Counted from the first letter of the stretch, positions 11,000 to 22,060 are shown. The stretch: DNA of 64,000 bases from Mytilisepta virgata (GCA_028015205.1 JAPWFG010000015.1:4960001-5024000), one strand, 5' to 3'. The notes: generated from the letters alone by a model not told the origin. Translations and numbers: made by a program.

Positions 11000-13900
11000 A
11001 TGGTGAATATTGTGTCTGTAAATGTGAATGGTTTAAGGGACATTGTAAAATTTCAAAGGTTTTCTAAGTATTGTTCTGAAAATTTTTTTGATATTGTTGG
11101 AATACAGGAAACTTTTTGGGATGACGCCTTAGTTCTAGATTTTGCTAAATTTTGGGATGGTCAAATTTATTTCTCTTGTTCTAATACACTGAGACAGGGT
11201 GTTGCTTTTCTAGTAAGTAACCGGGTTAAAAATAGTATAACTGAAGTACAAGGGTTTGACGGTAGATGTATTCATATCAAATTTCAACAAGACGAGAAGG
11301 AAATTGACATTATTAATTGTTATGCCCCAAACAATGTAAGTGATCGCTCTGTTTTTTTCGAAAATATTCGTTCTAAAATTTCTGATTTTGAAAATCTTAT
11401 CTTGTTGGGTGATATGAATACATCTCTGTCAAAACTTGATCGCTGTTGTAAAACAATACACACAGAAGATAAAGCGTACAAATCCTTTAATGCAATACTC
11501 GATCATTTTAACATATACGATGTTTGGCGAGCGAGAAATCCCACGTCAAGGATTTTTTCTTGGCGTCGTATCGTTCAGAACATACTAATTCAGAGCAGAA
11601 TCGATTATATTTTAATCTCCAAATCCCTTACACAGTATGTAAAAAATTCCTACTATAGACATAATACTTTTAGTGACCATTCGTTTGTTCATCTGAATAT
11701 AGACTTGAGTGAAATTGAAAGAGGACCGGGGCTATGGATTTTTAACAATTCTTTGTTAGAGGATGAGGATTTTATTACTAGAATTTCAAAATTAATAGAA
11801 GATGAGAAAAAATGTCAATTATACACTGATGAACCCTTGATTTGGTATGATAATTTGAAGTTTAAAATAAAACAAATAGCAAAAATATTTTCACAAAATA
11901 AAGCACGTGAAGATAAGGCAGAATACTTTAAACTTCAAAAAGATTATGAAAAATTATCTGAAAAAGCTGTAATTGATGTGAACTTTGATATAAATAAATT
12001 TGAAAAGTTAAAGTTAAAATTAAAGTCCTACGAAGATAAAATATGTAAAGGTGCTATTTTACGTTCCAAAGCCTTGTGGGCAATTGAGGGTGACAGAAAT
12101 TCTAAATATTTTTTACAGTTAGAAAAATATAGACAGAATAATAATTCTATAAAAGAAATAAAAACTTGTGAAGGTAAAATTTTAACTGATACTAGTGAAA
12201 TCATGGAAGAAATTTTCAAATTTTATTCAGAACTGTATTCGTGTACTAATATTGATAAACTAAAAGTTGCAGAAATATTAGAGTTTATTTCTGAGAGTGT
12301 ACTTTCTGAGGATATGGAAGCCTTAGAGTCTGATTTAACTTTAGATGAAATAAAATCTGCATTGTTTGGTATGGCAAAAAATAAAACTCCTGGTCCATGT
12401 GGACTGACTGTAGAATTTTTTTGTAAATTTTTCCATATGTTTGGTGACATTTTTCTTAAAATTTTCAAAGTTATTGAAGAAGAAAAACTTATGACACGTT
12501 CAATGCGTCATGGAGTTATAAATTTAGTTTATAAAAATAAGGGTGACAAAAATCTGTTGAAAAATTTCAGACCTATTTCACTTCTATGTGTGGATTATAA
12601 AATTTTGGCTCGAGTTATGTCTAATCGTTTGAAAGTTATTTTACCAAAATTAATTTCTCCTTTCCAAACTTGTTGCATTATGGGAAGGGATATTGCAGAT
12701 ACAACAGCGAGTATTAGAGATTTAATTGAAATTATTGAAAAAGATAAATTAGAAGGTTATTTGATAAAAATTGATCAGGAAAAAGCCTTCGACAAAGTTG
12801 ATCATGAATATTTATTTCTTGTTCTTGAAAAATTTGGTTTTGGTCCTAAATTCATTCAGTGGATTAAAATCTTTTACACAAATGTAAATAGTAGTGTAAA
12901 ATGCAATGGGTTTTTGACAAAATACGTTAAATTGAACAATTCAATTAAACAAGGATGCCCGGTTTCTGCTCTTCTTTATGTGTTGGCTGCAGAACCATTA
13001 GGTCAAGCAATCATCCAAAATAAGAATATCAAAGGGGTTAAAATTCCAAATTCAGATAATGAGGCTAAAATATTTCAACATGCTGACGACACTAATATTT
13101 TTACGGGAGATAATAAATCATTAGACGAAATTTTTAATGTTTTGAAATTATACAGTGAAGCATCGGGGGCTAAAATAAACAAACAAAAGTCAGAAATTTT
13201 ATGTTTGGGTTCAGGGGATATTTCTGAAAATGATCTTAATAAATTACAAATTCAACATTGTGAATCTGTTACTAAAGTTTTAGGGATATATATGGGAAAA
13301 GATAAGGAGTTATGTGAATTGCTGAACTGGAAGGATAAAATTAAAAAGGTAAAAACAATTTTATTTTTTTGGAATAAAAGAGAATTGACTTTACCAGGTA
13401 GAGCTACAGTGTTAACTTCGTTAATTATGTCAAGATTTTACTACACGCTAACTGTTTGTCCCTTGCCTGAAAATATTAAAAATGAAATTAGAGTAATTGT
13501 AGCAATGTCAGTAAACACTAGGGGCGCCACTGGGCGGAAACCACAGTTTGTTTACAATATACTGGTCCCAAAATAGGCTGGAAAAGGTTGTAAAGAAGCA
13601 GAATCCAGTTTTCAAATAACTTTGCCCAAAACAGCTCCACCGGGCGTTTTCTGACATTGCTAGTAATTGTATTCAAATTTCTTTGGCAACAAAAGTCTCA
13701 TTTGGTTAAATATCAATCAGTTATTGGTAGTAAAATTATGGGAGGTTTGAATATACCTGATATATTTTTAAAAATGCAAGCATTTCGACTAAAATTTTTC
13801 AGAAAATTTTTAGATAAGGATTGTGATTCGGTATGGAAAAGTGCATTTAACTTTTTTATTTCAAAAGTTGATTCCCTAAATTTAAAACAAAACATTGTAT

Positions 13901-15021
13901 ATACAGACTTGAATTCAACTCAGTTAAAAAACTTACCACTTATTTATCAAGAAATGTTAAGTGCTTTTTATAAAATTAAATCCAAGTTAAAATTTGAAAT
14001 CGAAATTCAACATGTGTACAATAATCCAATATTTTGTAATCCGAATATAAAATTCAACGGTAAAATGTTGTTATTCCAAAAATTTGTAAAAGCCGGTATA
14101 CTCCAAATAAAAGATATTTGTTATGAAGTAATTCCGGGGTTTTTCACTTCCGATTCCATGGTTGAAATTATCCAACAAAAATTTCCAGATGAAAAAACGG
14201 CCGATATTCTATGTGGTTTTAACAAGATTTTACATTCGATTCCTAGCACATGGAAAAATCTATTGAAATCTGAATATCCCTTAAACTCTGAGGATACTCC
14301 GAAAATTAAAATATGCTATGAAAAAGGCCGAGAATTAAATTTTTTGGGTGCAGTTACAAAAACGTTTTACGAAATTCTTCTGTCATTCTTTTTTGAAACG
14401 CCCACCTCTGAAAAACATTGGGAGGAGCGTTATCCATCAATCAGCTTTTCAAGTTTATATTCGGTGGCCAATCAGAATTGTCTTCCGCCTGACTGCAGAT
14501 GTCTTAACTATCGCCTGATACATAGAGCTATTTTTACTTTAGAAAAACTTACTAAAATCGGACAAACTGATGACAGTACATGCAAATCGTGCGGATTATG
14601 TACCGAAGATTTAAATCACCTGTTTGTCTTTTGTCCTACTTATCGACCGATTCACGAATTCATTAAAGATAGTCTACACAATATATTTCTCAACAGTAAA
14701 CCCGAAGTCGTAAATACACTAAGTTATGAACAACTCATGTTATTAGGCTACCTAAAATCATCTAAGAACATTAATACATATTTTTTGAATTTTTTCCTGA
14801 GCGTAGCCAGACTTTGCATATATAAGACACGCAACATTAAAGTGTACCAAAATAAAACTATGGACCCCCTTCGTTTATTCAGATATACAATCAAAAAATA
14901 TATAGAATATGCTTACACTTATTACAAAATTAAAAATGAAAGATATTTATTCCAAAAATACTTTTTGAAAAACAATACATTAGTTCAAATAGTAAATGAG
15001 ATCGTAATATTACATTTTTGA
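11000..15021 (+). pseudogene. TL-A ORF2: APE endonuclease and reverse transcriptase, split by a MITE
   Basis: The protein nicks target DNA and copies element RNA there. Starting at ATG 11000 (35 nt after ORF1), residues 1-235 are an APE-type endonuclease with all usual motifs visible: NVNGLRD, IQETFWDD, CYAPN, LLGDMNTS, SRIDYILIS and SDHSF. The RT follows: TPGPCGLTVEFF, NFRPISLLCVDYKIL, QEKAFDKVDHEYL, IKQGCPVSALLYVLAAEP, the active-site box HADD (about residue 693) and GAKINKQKSEIL. After the insertion at 13501-13661 the frame resumes (KSHLVKYQ) and ends with a C-terminal CCHC, CKSCG...CTEDLNHLFVFC. The insert and its duplicated 9 bp total 170 nt, which explains the frame change; without them the frame would be open for 1283 codons. 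No other break was found. Confidence 0.9.
13501..13661. mobile_element. 161-bp MITE in TL-A ORF2
   Basis: Inverted ends AGCAATGTCAG ... CTGACATTGCT, with further partial pairing inward (AAAC/GTTTT), are flanked by the 9-bp direct repeat AGTAATTGT at 13492-13500 and 13662-13670. There is no coding capacity. A 9-bp duplication is typical of Mutator-like (MULE) DNA transposons; that family assignment is inference. The insertion is younger than TL-A. Confidence 0.9.
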
Positions 15022-15503
15022 TCGAGTTGTCCGTTAATTATTAGCGGTGTGTTAGTTTCATATCTGGAAAGATTTGGGGTTATCTCTCTTTGCTTGTAAT
15101 ACAAATGTGGTATCATCAAACATTTGAGTTATCTCTATTTGTACATCTGAAATTGAAAATATAGTATCTTTTCCCCTATTTTTGCTGGAATTTTTTCTAA
15201 GTAATTCATTTTTGGTATCAATGTGAATGAAACTTTTGCAGATTGTATTATCTGTAGAGTGAAATTAGTATATTACATTTTCAAATTTAATGTAGACAAT
15301 CGTTTTTAACCTTTTATATAATATTTTTATAAATGAAAGAATAGAGACTTACTTTCTTTTATTTTTATTTAGATGTATGAATTTTACTAACATAAAGCAA
15401 TAATACTAATAACTCTGTAAATAAAAAAATCCACTGATGAGGTATGTCTCACAGTGTAGTATGTATTATTGTAATAAAATTTTATTCAAAGAAAAAAAAA
15501 AAA
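15022..15503 (+). other. TL-A 3' UTR and poly(A) tail
   Basis: AT-rich, non-coding, ending TGTAATAAAATTTTATTC then an A-rich run that joins directly to tRNA nucleotide 24. An AATAAA polyadenylation-like signal lies about 25 nt before the tail. Confidence 0.85.
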
Positions 15504-15562
15504 GGCGCTGGTTTAAGGCACCAGTCTCTTCGGAGGCGTGGGTTCGAATCCCACCGCTGCCA
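15504..15562 (+). pseudogene. tRNA-Leu 3' half, split by TL-A
   Basis: Nucleotides 24-82 of the tRNA, including the second copy of the 15-bp duplication, then the normal spacer. Together with 9459-9496 it accounts for one complete gene. Confidence 0.95.
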
Positions 15563-16329
15563 GGTATTTTTGCAAGTTGTTTTGGTAATAAACATTATAA
15601 ATACATTCAAATATTACACAGATTGAAATCTTGGTTCACAAAAGATCAAATAGCATGAACAACTACAAAATATCATTTTTTTTTCAAAAATGAACCTCAG
15701 AAAAATGCACATATGAAATCTTGATACAAAGAAGATAATGATGTTCTATATAAGGCTGCAATCAAGTGTATATATCTGCATATCAATTTCACCATGTGCA
15801 ATTGTTATATATGTTAATCGCCATATATAACATTCCGTGAAGTAATCGTAATGCGCTTCATTTCATACCTCCTGAATGATACCAAATAAATATTCCTCTA
15901 CATATATATATATGTCAAACACGTTTGAAAACTTTGGTTTTGCCTTTTCCTTTCAATGCAACGTAATTTCAAAAGTTTTTGCAAAACTGGTTTTGCTATT
16001 ATATTCAAATTTTAATATAAAAGAAAATGATAGAAATATTATGTTAGAAGAAAAAATCCTGCAAAAAGTACATGCAGTTGCGTAATATGAAGTAAATAAT
16101 GCCTTTAAGTGAAATATGTTAGAAATGTTTGAAGCTGGAAACAAGTGACATGAATATTTAACGACACTTTATACTGTCGGTAGCGTGGCCGAGCGGTCTA
16201 AGGCGCTGGTTTAAGGCACCAGTCTCTTCGGAGGCGTGGGTTCGAATCCCACCGCTGCCAGGTATTTTTGCAAGTTGTTTTGGTAATAAACATTATAAAT
16301 ACATTCAAATATTACACAGATTGAAATCT
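15563..16329 (+). repeat. tRNA-Leu array, block 2
   Basis: Spacer, one intact tRNA unit (16179), then the first 69 nt of the next spacer, which breaks at TTGAAATCT where TL-C begins. Spacers from here on carry shared differences from block 1, such as CACCATGTGC for CACTATGTGC, and all are the long form. Confidence 0.9.
16179..16260 (+). tRNA. tRNA-Leu (AAG)
   Basis: Identical over 82 nt to the copy at 4146. It lies between the TL-A and TL-C insertions and is itself uninterrupted. Confidence 0.96.
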
Positions 16330-17868
16330 AGGAAAAAAAACCAGTCGAACAGACCTTGAAGATGGACGTGTTTTTCTGTCGCTCCTGACAAGTTTTGTTA
16401 TATCAGTATTTGTGCACATTTTAGATTGGATTTACCATCCGGAATTGTGTTATAATATTATCAGTATCTTATTGCAGTAAGTGACTTTATTTAAAATCTG
16501 CGTTTCATCTAATTTCAAGTGATTTGTTGACAAAACCTCCGTTGAGGGACGATTAGGGAGTCCGACCTTATCGTTAAACCTTTGAACGTTCAAATGGATC
16601 AACTCCCTCGAACTTTATTATGTTTATTGGAATGTGTTATTGAACAATATAAAGAATTCTCCTGGTCTACATATGAACAAAATGGAAAGATGAAAATTAG
16701 TCTCATTTGGACAAACGGACAATATAAACGTCAGAAGTCGAACTCTACGAAGAAACGTGATAAGGAAAGACTTGAGCATTATCTGGCAGATAAAAAGTCC
16801 AGTAATAAAACGAAAAATAAACCTTGTGATTCGAATATGATAAATGAAATAATCAGAGAATCGTCAGATGATGAAATAGAGACAGATAATGAAATGGAAA
16901 TAGTAGAAAATTTAAATATCCCGTGTGATGCCTCTATTCAGGTAAACATACAACCAGCAAGAAATCGATCGATTAAGAGGACAATAGAAAGTACACCAGT
17001 TGTGAACAATCAACCGCGTCAAAAGCGTGAAAAGGTGATGACTGTTACTGATATAAATAAAGTACATGACAATGTAAACAAGCCGAATACACAAGATGGT
17101 TCGAATGACATGATAAAAGAAAAACGACAGATACCGTTGTACAAAAGGAAATTTTTTGAAAAGGTGGTAATGAAAACAACGAGTGGTTGTCCTAATACTC
17201 TAATAGGACAATTACCCGGTAAAGACTTTTACGTTGAACATATAATATCAGAAAGGAAAACTGGAGTTGTAACACGAGACGAATTTGACAAATGGAGAAC
17301 GTATAAGAAAAATATAACGGAAGATTTCAGTGATGTAAATGAAACAGATTTTATGGATGAAAAAGTGAACAATTGTATACGGTTGATGGAAATATTTGTG
17401 GAAGAGAGAATAGTACGTAAATAACTTTTATGTTGACTTTGTGTGAGAGTTGTCTGAATGCGAATTCCAAATGAAAAATTGAAGGTTGTTATTTTCTAAG
17501 AACAAAATACCAAAACCGATAAATATATAGAATTGGATCACCATTCTTATTTTAAATGTATTGGATATGAACAGTTAGAAGAATAATAAATTGACAATTT
17601 TGAATTGGAAATATACTGTACTAGTTTCTAAGGAAACATATATACATAGATGAATAGTATTTTAGATTTTATGTAAAACAAATATATAAAAAAAAATAAA
17701 TATATATACATAATAGGAAATAAAAAAAAGTATGTGTGTTATTGTTATGTGAGAGAGGTGTAAACTGTAACTGTGATACAAATTTATGCATTCAATATCT
17801 GTGATATGTACATGTATGTAATGATGAATGTATAATGTAATAAAGATAAAAAAAAAAAAAAAAAACAA
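16330..17868 (+). mobile_element. TL-C: non-autonomous retroelement or retrocopy at the tRNA-Leu site
   Basis: A 1.5-kb intronless unit with a leader, one ORF and an AATAAAGATA-plus-poly(A) 3' end joined to tRNA nucleotide 24, the same junction as TL-A, B and D. It has no RT or endonuclease. The leader has GGACGTGTTTTTCTG at 16364, matching GGACGTGTTTTCTG in the TL-A leader at 9524. Its 3' end (TGTAATAAAGATAAAA) resembles that of TL-B. The 5' border lies in spacer rather than in a tRNA, so sequence between the lost tRNA 5' half and the present start has been deleted. It is probably mobilised in trans by TL-type machinery. Confidence 0.8.
16594..17424 (+). CDS. TL-C protein of unknown function, 276 aa
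   Basis: I do not recognise this protein. The ATG at 16594 is the first in-frame Met (an upstream TTG extends the open frame by four codons) and has A at -3 and G at +4. Residues 1-60 hold the best-structured part: FSWSTYE, SLIWTNGQYKRQ, then a basic KKRDKERLEHYL helix. The middle is acidic and then K/R/N-rich. The last 90 residues look folded again (LPGKDFYVEHIISERKTG, FDKWRTYKKNITEDF). There are no Cys knuckles, RT or nuclease motifs. The frame is unbroken, unlike neighbouring LINE ORFs, which suggests a recent insertion. It could be a retrocopied host gene or an element-encoded accessory protein. Confidence 0.7.
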   Translation: MDQLPRTLLCLLECVIEQYKEFSWSTYEQNGKMKISLIWTNGQYKRQKSNSTKKRDKERLEHYLADKKSSNKTKNKPCDSNMINEIIRESSDDEIETDNEMEIVENLNIPCDASIQVNIQPARNRSIKRTIESTPVVNNQPRQKREKVMTVTDINKVHDNVNKPNTQDGSNDMIKEKRQIPLYKRKFFEKVVMKTTSGCPNTLIGQLPGKDFYVEHIISERKTGVVTRDEFDKWRTYKKNITEDFSDVNETDFMDEKVNNCIRLMEIFVEERIVRK

Positions 17869-17927
17869 GGCGCTGGTTTAAGGCACCAGGCTCTTCGGAG
17901 GCGTGGGTTCGAATCCCACCGCTGCCA
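17869..17927 (+). pseudogene. tRNA-Leu 3' half after TL-C
   Basis: Nucleotides 24-82 follow directly after the TL-C A-rich tail (ending ...AAACAA). One change, CCAGG for CCAGT, lies after the anticodon stem. The matching 5' half is absent from the other side of TL-C. Confidence 0.93.
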
Positions 17928-18542
17928 GGTATTTTTGCAAGTTGTTTTGGTAATAAACATTATAAATACATTCAAATATTACACAGATTGAAATCTTGGT
18001 TCACAAAAGATCAAATAGCATGAACAACTACAAAATACCATTTTTTTTTTCAAAAATGAACCTAAGGAAAATGCATTTATGAAATCTTGATACAAAGAAG
18101 ATAATGATGTTCTATATAAGGCTGCAATCAAGTGTATATCTGCATATCAATTTCACTATGTGCAATTGTTATATATGTTAATCGCTATATATAACATTCC
18201 GTGAAGTAATCGTAATGCGCTTCATTTCATACCTCCTGAATGATACCAAATAAATATTCCTCTACATATATATATATGTCAAACACGTTTGAAAACTTTG
18301 GTTTTGCCTTTTCCTTTCAATGCAACGTAATTTCAAAAGTTTTTGCAAAACTGGTTTTGCTATTATATTCAAATTTTAATATAAAAGAAAATGATAGAAA
18401 TATTATGTTAGAAGAAAAAATCCTGCAAAAAGTACATGCAGTTGCGTAATATGAAGTAAATAATGCCTTTAAGTGAAATATGTTAGAAATGTTTGAAGCT
18501 GGAAACAAGTGACATGAATATTTAACGACACTTTATACTGTC

Positions 18543-18624
18543 GGTAGCGTGGCCGAGCGGTCTAAGGCGCTGGTTTAAGGCACCAGTCTCTTCGGAGGCG
18601 TGGGTTCGAATCCCACCGCTGCCA
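18543..18624 (+). tRNA. tRNA-Leu (AAG)
   Basis: Identical over 82 nt to the copy at 4146, with a TATTTTTG terminator region. Confidence 0.96.
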
Positions 18625-19235
18625 GGTATTTTTGCAACTTGTTTTGGTAATAAACATTATAAATACATTCAAATATTACACAGATTGAAATCTTGGTTCA
18701 CAAAAGATCAAATAGCATGAACAACTACAAAATATCATTTTTTTTCAAAAATGAACCTCAGAAAAATGCACATATGAAATCTTGATACAAAGAAGATAAT
18801 GATGTTCTATATAAGGCTGCAATCAAGTGTATATCTGCATATCAATTTCACCATGTGCAATTGTTATATATGTTAATCGCTATATATAACATTCCGTGAA
18901 GTAATCGTAATGCGCTTCATTTCATACCTCCTGAATGATACCAAATAAATATTCCTCTACATATATATATGTCAAACACGTTTGAAAACTTTGGTTTTGC
19001 CTTTTCCTTTCAATCCAACGTAATTTCAAAAGTTTTTGCAAAACTGGTTTTGCTATTATATTCAAATTTTAATATAAAAGAAAATGATAGAAATATTATG
19101 TTAGATTAAAAAATCCTGCAAAAAGTACATGCAGTTGCGTAATATGAAGTAAATAAAGCCTTTAAGTGAAATATGTTAGAAATGTTTGAAGCTGGAAACA
19201 AGTGACATGAATATTTAACGACACTTTATACTGTC

Positions 19236-19317
19236 GGTAGCGTGGCCGAGCGGTCTAAGGCGCTGGTTTAAGGCACCAGTCTCTTCGGAGGCGTGGGTTC
19301 GAATCCCACCGCTGCCA
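19236..19317 (+). tRNA. tRNA-Leu (AAG)
   Basis: Identical over 82 nt to the copy at 4146. The trailer GGTGTTTTTGC still holds a T5 run. Confidence 0.96.
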
Positions 19318-19933
19318 GGTGTTTTTGCAACTTGTTTTGGTAATAAATATTATAAATACATTCAAATATTACACAGATTGAAATCTTGGTTCACAAAAGA
19401 TCAAATAGCATGAACAACTACAAAATACCATTTTTTTTTCAAAAATGAACCTAAGAAAAATGCATATATGAAATCTTGATACAAAGAAGATAATGATGTT
19501 CTATATAAGGCTGCAATCAAGTGTATATCTGCATATCAATTTCACCATGTGCAATTGTTATATATGTTAATCGCTATATATAACATTCCGTGAAGTAATC
19601 GTAATGCGCTTCATTTCATACCTCCTGAATGATACCAAATAAATATTCCTCTACATATATATATATATGTCAAACACGTTTGAAAACTTTGGTTTTGCCT
19701 TTTCCTTTCAATGCAACGTAATTTCAAAAGTTTTTGCAAAACTGGTTTTGCTATTATATTCAAATTTTAATATAAAAGAAAATGATAGAAATATTATGTT
19801 AGAAGAAAAAATTCTGCAAAAAGTACATGCAGTTGCGTAATATGAAGTAAATAATGCCTTTAAGTGAAATATGTTAGAAATGTTTGAAGCTGGAAACAAG
19901 TGACATGAATATTTAACGACACTTTATACTGTC

Positions 19934-20015
19934 GGTAGCGTGGCCGAGCGGTCTAAGGCGCTGGTTTAAGGCACCAGTCTCTTCGGAGGCGTGGGTTCGA
20001 ACCCCACCGCTGCCA
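19934..20015 (+). tRNA. tRNA-Leu (AAG), T-loop variant
   Basis: One substitution, TTCGAAC for TTCGAAT, in the T loop. It still fits the B-box consensus and all stems pair, so it is probably functional. Confidence 0.94.
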
Positions 20016-20628
20016 GGTATTTTTGCAAGTTGTTTTGGTAATAAACATTATAAATACATTCAAATATTACACAGATTGAAATCTTGGTTCACAAAAGATC
20101 AAATAGCATGAACAACTACAAAATATCATTTTTTTTCAAAAATGAACCTCAGAAAAATGCACATATGAAATCTTGATACAAAGAAGATAATGATGTTCTA
20201 TATAAGGCTGCAATCAAGTGTATATCTGCATATCAATTTCACCATGTGCAATTGTTATATATGTTAATCGCTATATATAACATTCCGTGAAGTAATCGTA
20301 ATGCGCTTCATTTCATACCTCCTGAATGATACCAAATAAATATTCCTCTACATATATATATATGTCAAACACGTTTGAAAACTTTGGTTTTGCCTTTTCC
20401 TTTCAATGCAACGTAATTTCAAAAGTTTTTGCAAAACTGGTTTTGCTATTATATTCAAATTTTAATATAAAAGAAAATGATAGAAATATTATGTTAGAAG
20501 AAAAAATCCTGCAAAAAGTACATGCAGTTGCGTAATATGAAGTAAATAATGCCTTTAAGTGAAATATGTTAGAAATGTTTGAAGCTGGAAACAAGTGACA
20601 TGAATATTTAACGACACTTTATACTGTC

Positions 20629-20632
20629 GGTA
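20629..20632 (+). pseudogene. tRNA-Leu stub (first four bases)
   Basis: The array reads ACTTTATACTGTC then GGTA, after which it switches to LTR sequence. The remaining 78 nt and the start of the next spacer are missing, so this is a deletion junction. Confidence 0.8.
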
Positions 20633-21440
20633 TACATTTATTTACGTTACATCATACTAGATTGTGACTGATTGGATATAATATTCCGTTTGGATTCCCG
20701 CAACAGTGACGAGGAGAATTCCAGATTAGGACAAGACGAAGGATTTTGAACAGTTAAGTTGACATTTTAGTGTGTGTAATATTTTTTTGTAAACTTGTAT
20801 ATAATAAATCTTGTTAAATTTTATTATTGATTTGTGTCTTTTGTTGGCTACAATTTAAAGGTGATTTCGGCCGTAACAATATTTTTGTATATATTGTTCA
20901 TGAAGTTCTCGTTACACTCAAACTTATTTTAAGGGGGGAGGTGTTATGATATTGTAATTATAATATTTATTATCTTGGCCTAATTTGTTTTGCGTAGCCT
21001 TATAACATGTATACTATGTTTACATAATACTTATAGTTGTTTACCAAATTATGTTATAATTGCGAAGTTTAGAAATCACTGGAACAATAATAGATACTGA
21101 TGGAAAGACCAGAACGTATTGGACCAGACATTCTTATTTTCTCAGCTGTTGGATTGACACACTTTTATTTACGTTTCACACATCGTACTTGACTCACTTT
21201 TATTTACATTACATCATACGAGGTTGTGACTGATTGGATATAATATTCCGTTTGGATTCCCGCAACAGTGACGAGGAGAATTCCGGATTAGGAAAAGACG
21301 AAGGATTTTGAACAGTTAAGTTGACATTTTAGTGTGTGTAATATTTTTTTGTAAACTTGTATATAATAAATCTTGTTAAATTTTATTATTGATTTGTGTC
21401 TTTTGTTGGCTACAATTTAAAGGTGATTTCGGCCGTAACA
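20633..21440 (+). mobile_element. LTR retroelement remnant
   Basis: The end of a 5' LTR (20633-20878), 63 bp of interior and a complete 3' LTR (20942-21440, 499 bp). The LTR has TGTTA...TAACA ends. The polypurine tract AAGGGGGGAGG (20931-20941) lies immediately upstream of the 3' LTR, which sets the orientation as plus. The two LTR parts are nearly identical where they overlap. No gag, pol or env remains and no target-site duplication is visible; the truncated left end suggests a later deletion. The family cannot be set. Confidence 0.85.
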
Positions 21441-22018
21441 GCATGAACAACTACAAAATACTATTTTTTTTCAAAAATGAACCTAAGAAAAATGCATATA
21501 TGAAATCTTGAATATGAAGTAAATAATGCCTTTAAGTGAAATATGTTAGAAATGTTTGAAGCTGGAAACAAGTGACAGGAATAAAGATGATAAAGAAAGT
21601 CTGACCAGTGTAAGTGACGCTATTTCAGCAGCACATAATGTAATTTATTCTGCAGATGATTCCATGTTTGGAAATTTATTTGATAATATTTCTTTTTCTC
21701 AATCTCAGTCCAGTCAGTTAAAACGCAAACACATCAATGACAGTGACAGCGAGTCTGAGTCAATACCAGGAACTGGTAAAGCTCCAAAACAGCTGCAAAA
21801 ACGTCCTAAACATATACAGGGCTTTACTGGTAATGGGTCTGAAAATCAACAGTCTGTTTGTAATGTGGTTACAGAAGCCGATGTCCATACTGACTCTCCT
21901 GTATCCACAGAAGTGGTCATGATGACTCAGATGATTAGTAGACTTTCTGTAGATATGCCCCCCGTTGTTTGAAGCTGGAAACAAGCGACTTGAATATTTA
22001 ACGGCACTTTATACTGTC
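21441..22018 (+). repeat. Eroded tRNA-Leu spacer with ORF insertion
   Basis: Spacer resumes at GCATGAACAACTAC, loses about 400 bp between CTTGA and ATATGAAG, is interrupted by the insertion at 21579-21966, then continues to the tRNA half at 22019. Confidence 0.85.
21579..21966 (+). mobile_element. Insertion of a retroelement ORF fragment with long TSD
   Basis: About 390 bp lie between two near-identical copies of TTTGAAGCTGGAAACAAG (21555-21572 and 21968-21985), which is normal spacer sequence, so this was a true insertion. The insert is open throughout in one frame, about 130 codons with no natural start or stop. It is rich in S, D and Q (DSDSESESIPGTGKAPKQ) and ends MISRLSVDMPPVV. The composition suggests the N-terminal part of a LINE ORF1, but I cannot name the family. 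There is no poly(A). Confidence 0.65.
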
Positions 22019-22060
22019 GGTAGCGTGGCCGAGCGGTCTAAGGCACTGGTTTACGGCACC
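22019..22060 (+). pseudogene. tRNA-Leu 5' half, split by TL-B
   Basis: Nucleotides 1-42 of a tRNA-Leu gene carrying the private change GGCACTGG (others GGCGCTGG) and a further C in the anticodon loop region (TTTACGG). The last 19 nt are the left target-site duplication of TL-B. Confidence 0.93.

Larger units (their letters stand above)
9497..15503 (+). mobile_element. TL-A: full-length Tx1-like LINE inside a tRNA-Leu gene
   Basis: A 6.0-kb non-LTR retrotransposon: 5' leader 9497-9686, ORF1 9687-10964, ORF2 11000-15021, 3' UTR of about 480 bp and a poly(A) tail ending at 15503. Both ends sit in one tRNA-Leu gene with a 15-bp target-site duplication, so the insertion is complete at both ends. 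The two-ORF layout, zinc knuckles in ORF1, APE endonuclease plus RT in ORF2, and RT motifs such as RPISLL..DYKILA resemble the Tx1/L1 group; the clade call is inference. Two lesions prevent activity: one in-frame stop in ORF1, and a 161-bp MITE in ORF2. Confidence 0.92.
17928..20632 (+). repeat. tRNA-Leu array, block 3
   Basis: Four long-form units at 18543, 19236, 19934 and 20629, with spacings of 693-698 bp. The last tRNA is cut after four bases by LTR-element sequence. One spacer (from 18625) has GTTAGATTAAAAAATC for GTTAGAAGAAAAAATC, which breaks the recurrent short open frame and confirms that it is not a gene. Confidence 0.92.

Noticed and set aside
4592..20594. A 63-codon minus-strand open frame (MFPASNISNIFHLKALF...) repeated in nearly every tRNA-Leu spacer
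   Set aside because: It follows the tandem repeat exactly, varies freely between copies, and is broken by deletion or substitution in some units. No domain or start context supports it.
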